Shown: positions 62,436 through 64,000 of the stretch, in pieces
How the letters are laid out: each line of letters begins with the position of its first letter
How positions within the stretch are numbered: position 1 is the first letter of the stretch
DNA from: Pisaster brevispinus
Taxonomy: Eukaryota > Echinodermata > Asteroidea > Forcipulatida > Asteriidae
Reading direction: 5' to 3'
Length of the DNA: 64,000 nucleotides
Assembly (NCBI GenBank): GCA_023634235.1
Contig: JAMKCF010000188.1
Location: 1-64,000 of the forward strand
Notes under the pieces: model-generated
What the model was told of the DNA's origin: nothing
Seen by the model: only the letters and a program-made list of their open reading frames with translations
Database searches by the model: none
Program-made: the position numbers and the translations under genes

Positions 62436-63230
62436 AAAATCTTTTGATTTTGTATGTGATTATGCGGTTAAAACGCATTACTGCCTATCGTTAGAATATC
62501 CTATTAGTGTTGAACGTGATTAGTACTTAATGGGCTTGACGTTATTTTAGCTTTGTTTAAGGCCAACATTGGGTGTGAAAAAGGGATTTACTAACAAGTC
62601 AGTAACATAACCATCAGTTTATAACCACCAGATTGAAGAGTGTTATGAAGGTTACGAAGTGTGTTAGCGTAAATGTTGATTCCAACAGCACAGAAAACGC
62701 ACTAACGCAAATGGTAAATGCCTTAACGAAATTTGTTAACATGACTATGCGATAAAAATGCAATAACCCTTATATAGCTCGATTATCCCATGAAGCTACA
62801 AACAGTGTGTGATTATAAAGATCATGAACGGTACACAAAATGCCACAGCATGCGCATGTGTGTGTAGGCCGTGACCAGCCCACAGCACAGAGGTCTCAAA
62901 AGTCATGAGTATTCATTAACTTGCTTATTCCAGTTAAAAACAAAAGCGCATGCATCTAAAGCTCCCAATGTTAAAAGTTGTAACGTTTTTATTGATGTTT
63001 CAAAATCTATAAAACAAAATCCTATCATCTAAACACCAGCCATGCATCTTCAAAAGTATTCCAGCCCCGTGGTCCATCAGCTAAAAATTAACTGGCTTTG
63101 CCAAAAATACACCTAGTTTCTGTAAGAAACATCCCGTTAACCAACAAGGCATGTATTTGAATCTGAGGTAGGATTGTAGTGTGTCTACATAGATAACTAA
63201 TTCTTTGATTTTGAAACTTTCTTTCTTTTA
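62436..63230. other. Non-coding stretch
   Basis: AT-rich; no gene recognised. Confidence 0.4.
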
Positions 63231-63238
63231 GATTGATT

Positions 63239-63439
63239 TGTCTACATTCCCCATGACGTTTTGCAACATAAGATGTCGACACCAGCAGCACACAATATAC
63301 AACAGCATGTTAAAGATGTAGAGGCACCACAGAAATGAACTGATGAACTGATGGAAACCATGGATGACTACACTGAGTAGTTGATTGTAACGATGACCAG
63401 AATGAACTGATCACAACACAAACCCAGGAGGTAACCAAG
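63239..63439 (+). pseudogene. Exon-like stretch with broken frame
   Basis: A good acceptor (TTTCTTTCTTTTAG) and a good donor (ACCAAG then GTACGT) bound about 200 bp. One frame reads MSTPAAHNIQQHVKDVEAPQ to a stop, then TDELMETMDDYTE to a stop. The last part is open in another frame as DDQNELITTQTQEVTK. This could be an untranslated exon of a host gene or a decayed coding exon. Confidence 0.3.
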
Positions 63440-63779
63440 GTACGTGCATTTTAAACTCTTATTGAACTCATGTCTATCTCAGAGAGAGGTTTGCTGCATT
63501 TAATCTCAGAGCAACGAATCAAGAGAACTTCACAACCTTTGTTAAGTGCTTTCCCAGATAACATTCATACATTGGGCCAACATTGGCTTTTGGTTGGCAA
63601 TGTTGGCATTGGTATTGTATAAGCCTGTGACCCTACGTTTAATTTACTATCCGTTTAAACGAAACTTTTCGAAACGGTTAACCGTTTAAACGTTTGTCAG
63701 CGGCAAGTCAATGTTCTAAAATACACGAACACCAAAGACAATCCTCCATGGTACAAGGAAGTCCCAATGTTTTGACTAT

Positions 63780-63865
63780 TAACGGCCGCCCTCCCAAAGT
63801 TTAAGGTCGCCCTGCCAAAGAATTGGTCGCCCCGCTAAAATAATTGGCCGCCCTGCCAAAAAAAT
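63780..63865. repeat. Short GGTCGCCCTGCCAAA tandem repeat
   Basis: Four degenerate copies of about 20-24 bp (CGCCCTCCCAAAG, CGCCCTGCCAAAG, CGCCCCGCTAAA, CGCCCTGCCAAAA). Confidence 0.6.
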
Positions 63866-64000
63866 GACAAACCACGGAACGAAAGCAACTTCGACGGCAG
63901 CGCCGAACACTGGTTTAAGCTTCCTTTACACACAAACTATTTTTCGCCTGCACTTAATACGACCAAACGAGCAGCCGACAAGCCATGCCCGACTTCCAAA

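Overview
This window looks like a gene-poor, AT-rich chromosome segment from a marine invertebrate animal, most likely an echinoderm (sea star type) or another non-vertebrate deuterostome. The reasons are tRNA-derived SINEs ending in ATT-type repeats, a great variety of short inverted-repeat elements, G and C homopolymer runs, an Ig-superfamily receptor, and decayed introns and exons with animal-type splice sites. I cannot name the species. Nothing here is bacterial: there are no operons, ribosomal RNAs or CRISPR arrays.

Layout. 1-4.6 kb: SINE pieces and a broken copy of QNG1 (queuosine-nucleotide hydrolase) exons. 4.6-12.4 kb: a 35-bp satellite array of about 200 monomers with higher-order structure, cleanly split by a 650-bp inverted-repeat element that left a 4-bp target duplication. 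12.4-17.2 kb: non-coding, with SINE and MITE pieces. 17.3-19.05 kb, minus strand: an apparently intronless, three-Ig-domain, single-pass receptor with two ITIM-type tyrosine motifs, broken by one frameshift. 20.6-21.8 kb: a decayed piggyBac transposase. 22.7-24.8 kb: a second broken QNG1 copy that shares a frameshift with the first. 23-32.4 kb: many small inverted-repeat elements (at least four families), tRNA-like SINEs and a 175-bp near-palindrome. 30.0-32.9 kb: six paralogous copies of a short unit that could be duplicated exons or structured RNA. 35.7 and 36.9 kb: two paralogous exon-like units ending in a PDZ-ligand-like TDV terminus.

42.48-48.89 kb is the most striking object: a 6.4-kb DNA transposon with long terminal inverted repeats, each holding a palindrome of about 26-32 bp, flanked by TA. 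On the minus strand it carries one reading frame of about 1,527 codons, interrupted by a single in-frame TGA. From N to C terminus the protein shows two zinc-knuckle-like modules, a region with spaced Asp/Asp/Glu motifs that could be a DDE core, a complete set of FEN1/XPG-type nuclease acidic motifs, and a tesmin/TSO1-like CXC cysteine domain. A transposon protein with a FEN1-like nuclease is the best candidate for an undescribed system in this window.

49.6-51.8 kb holds an interstitial telomere-like (TTAGGG) minisatellite with a 424-bp higher-order period. 53.7-54.9 kb holds a tandem repeat split by a MITE, followed by a 400-bp inverted-repeat element. 55.4-64 kb is largely non-coding, with a tRNA-like SINE, a GAGTC-type minisatellite and a few decayed exon-like pieces.
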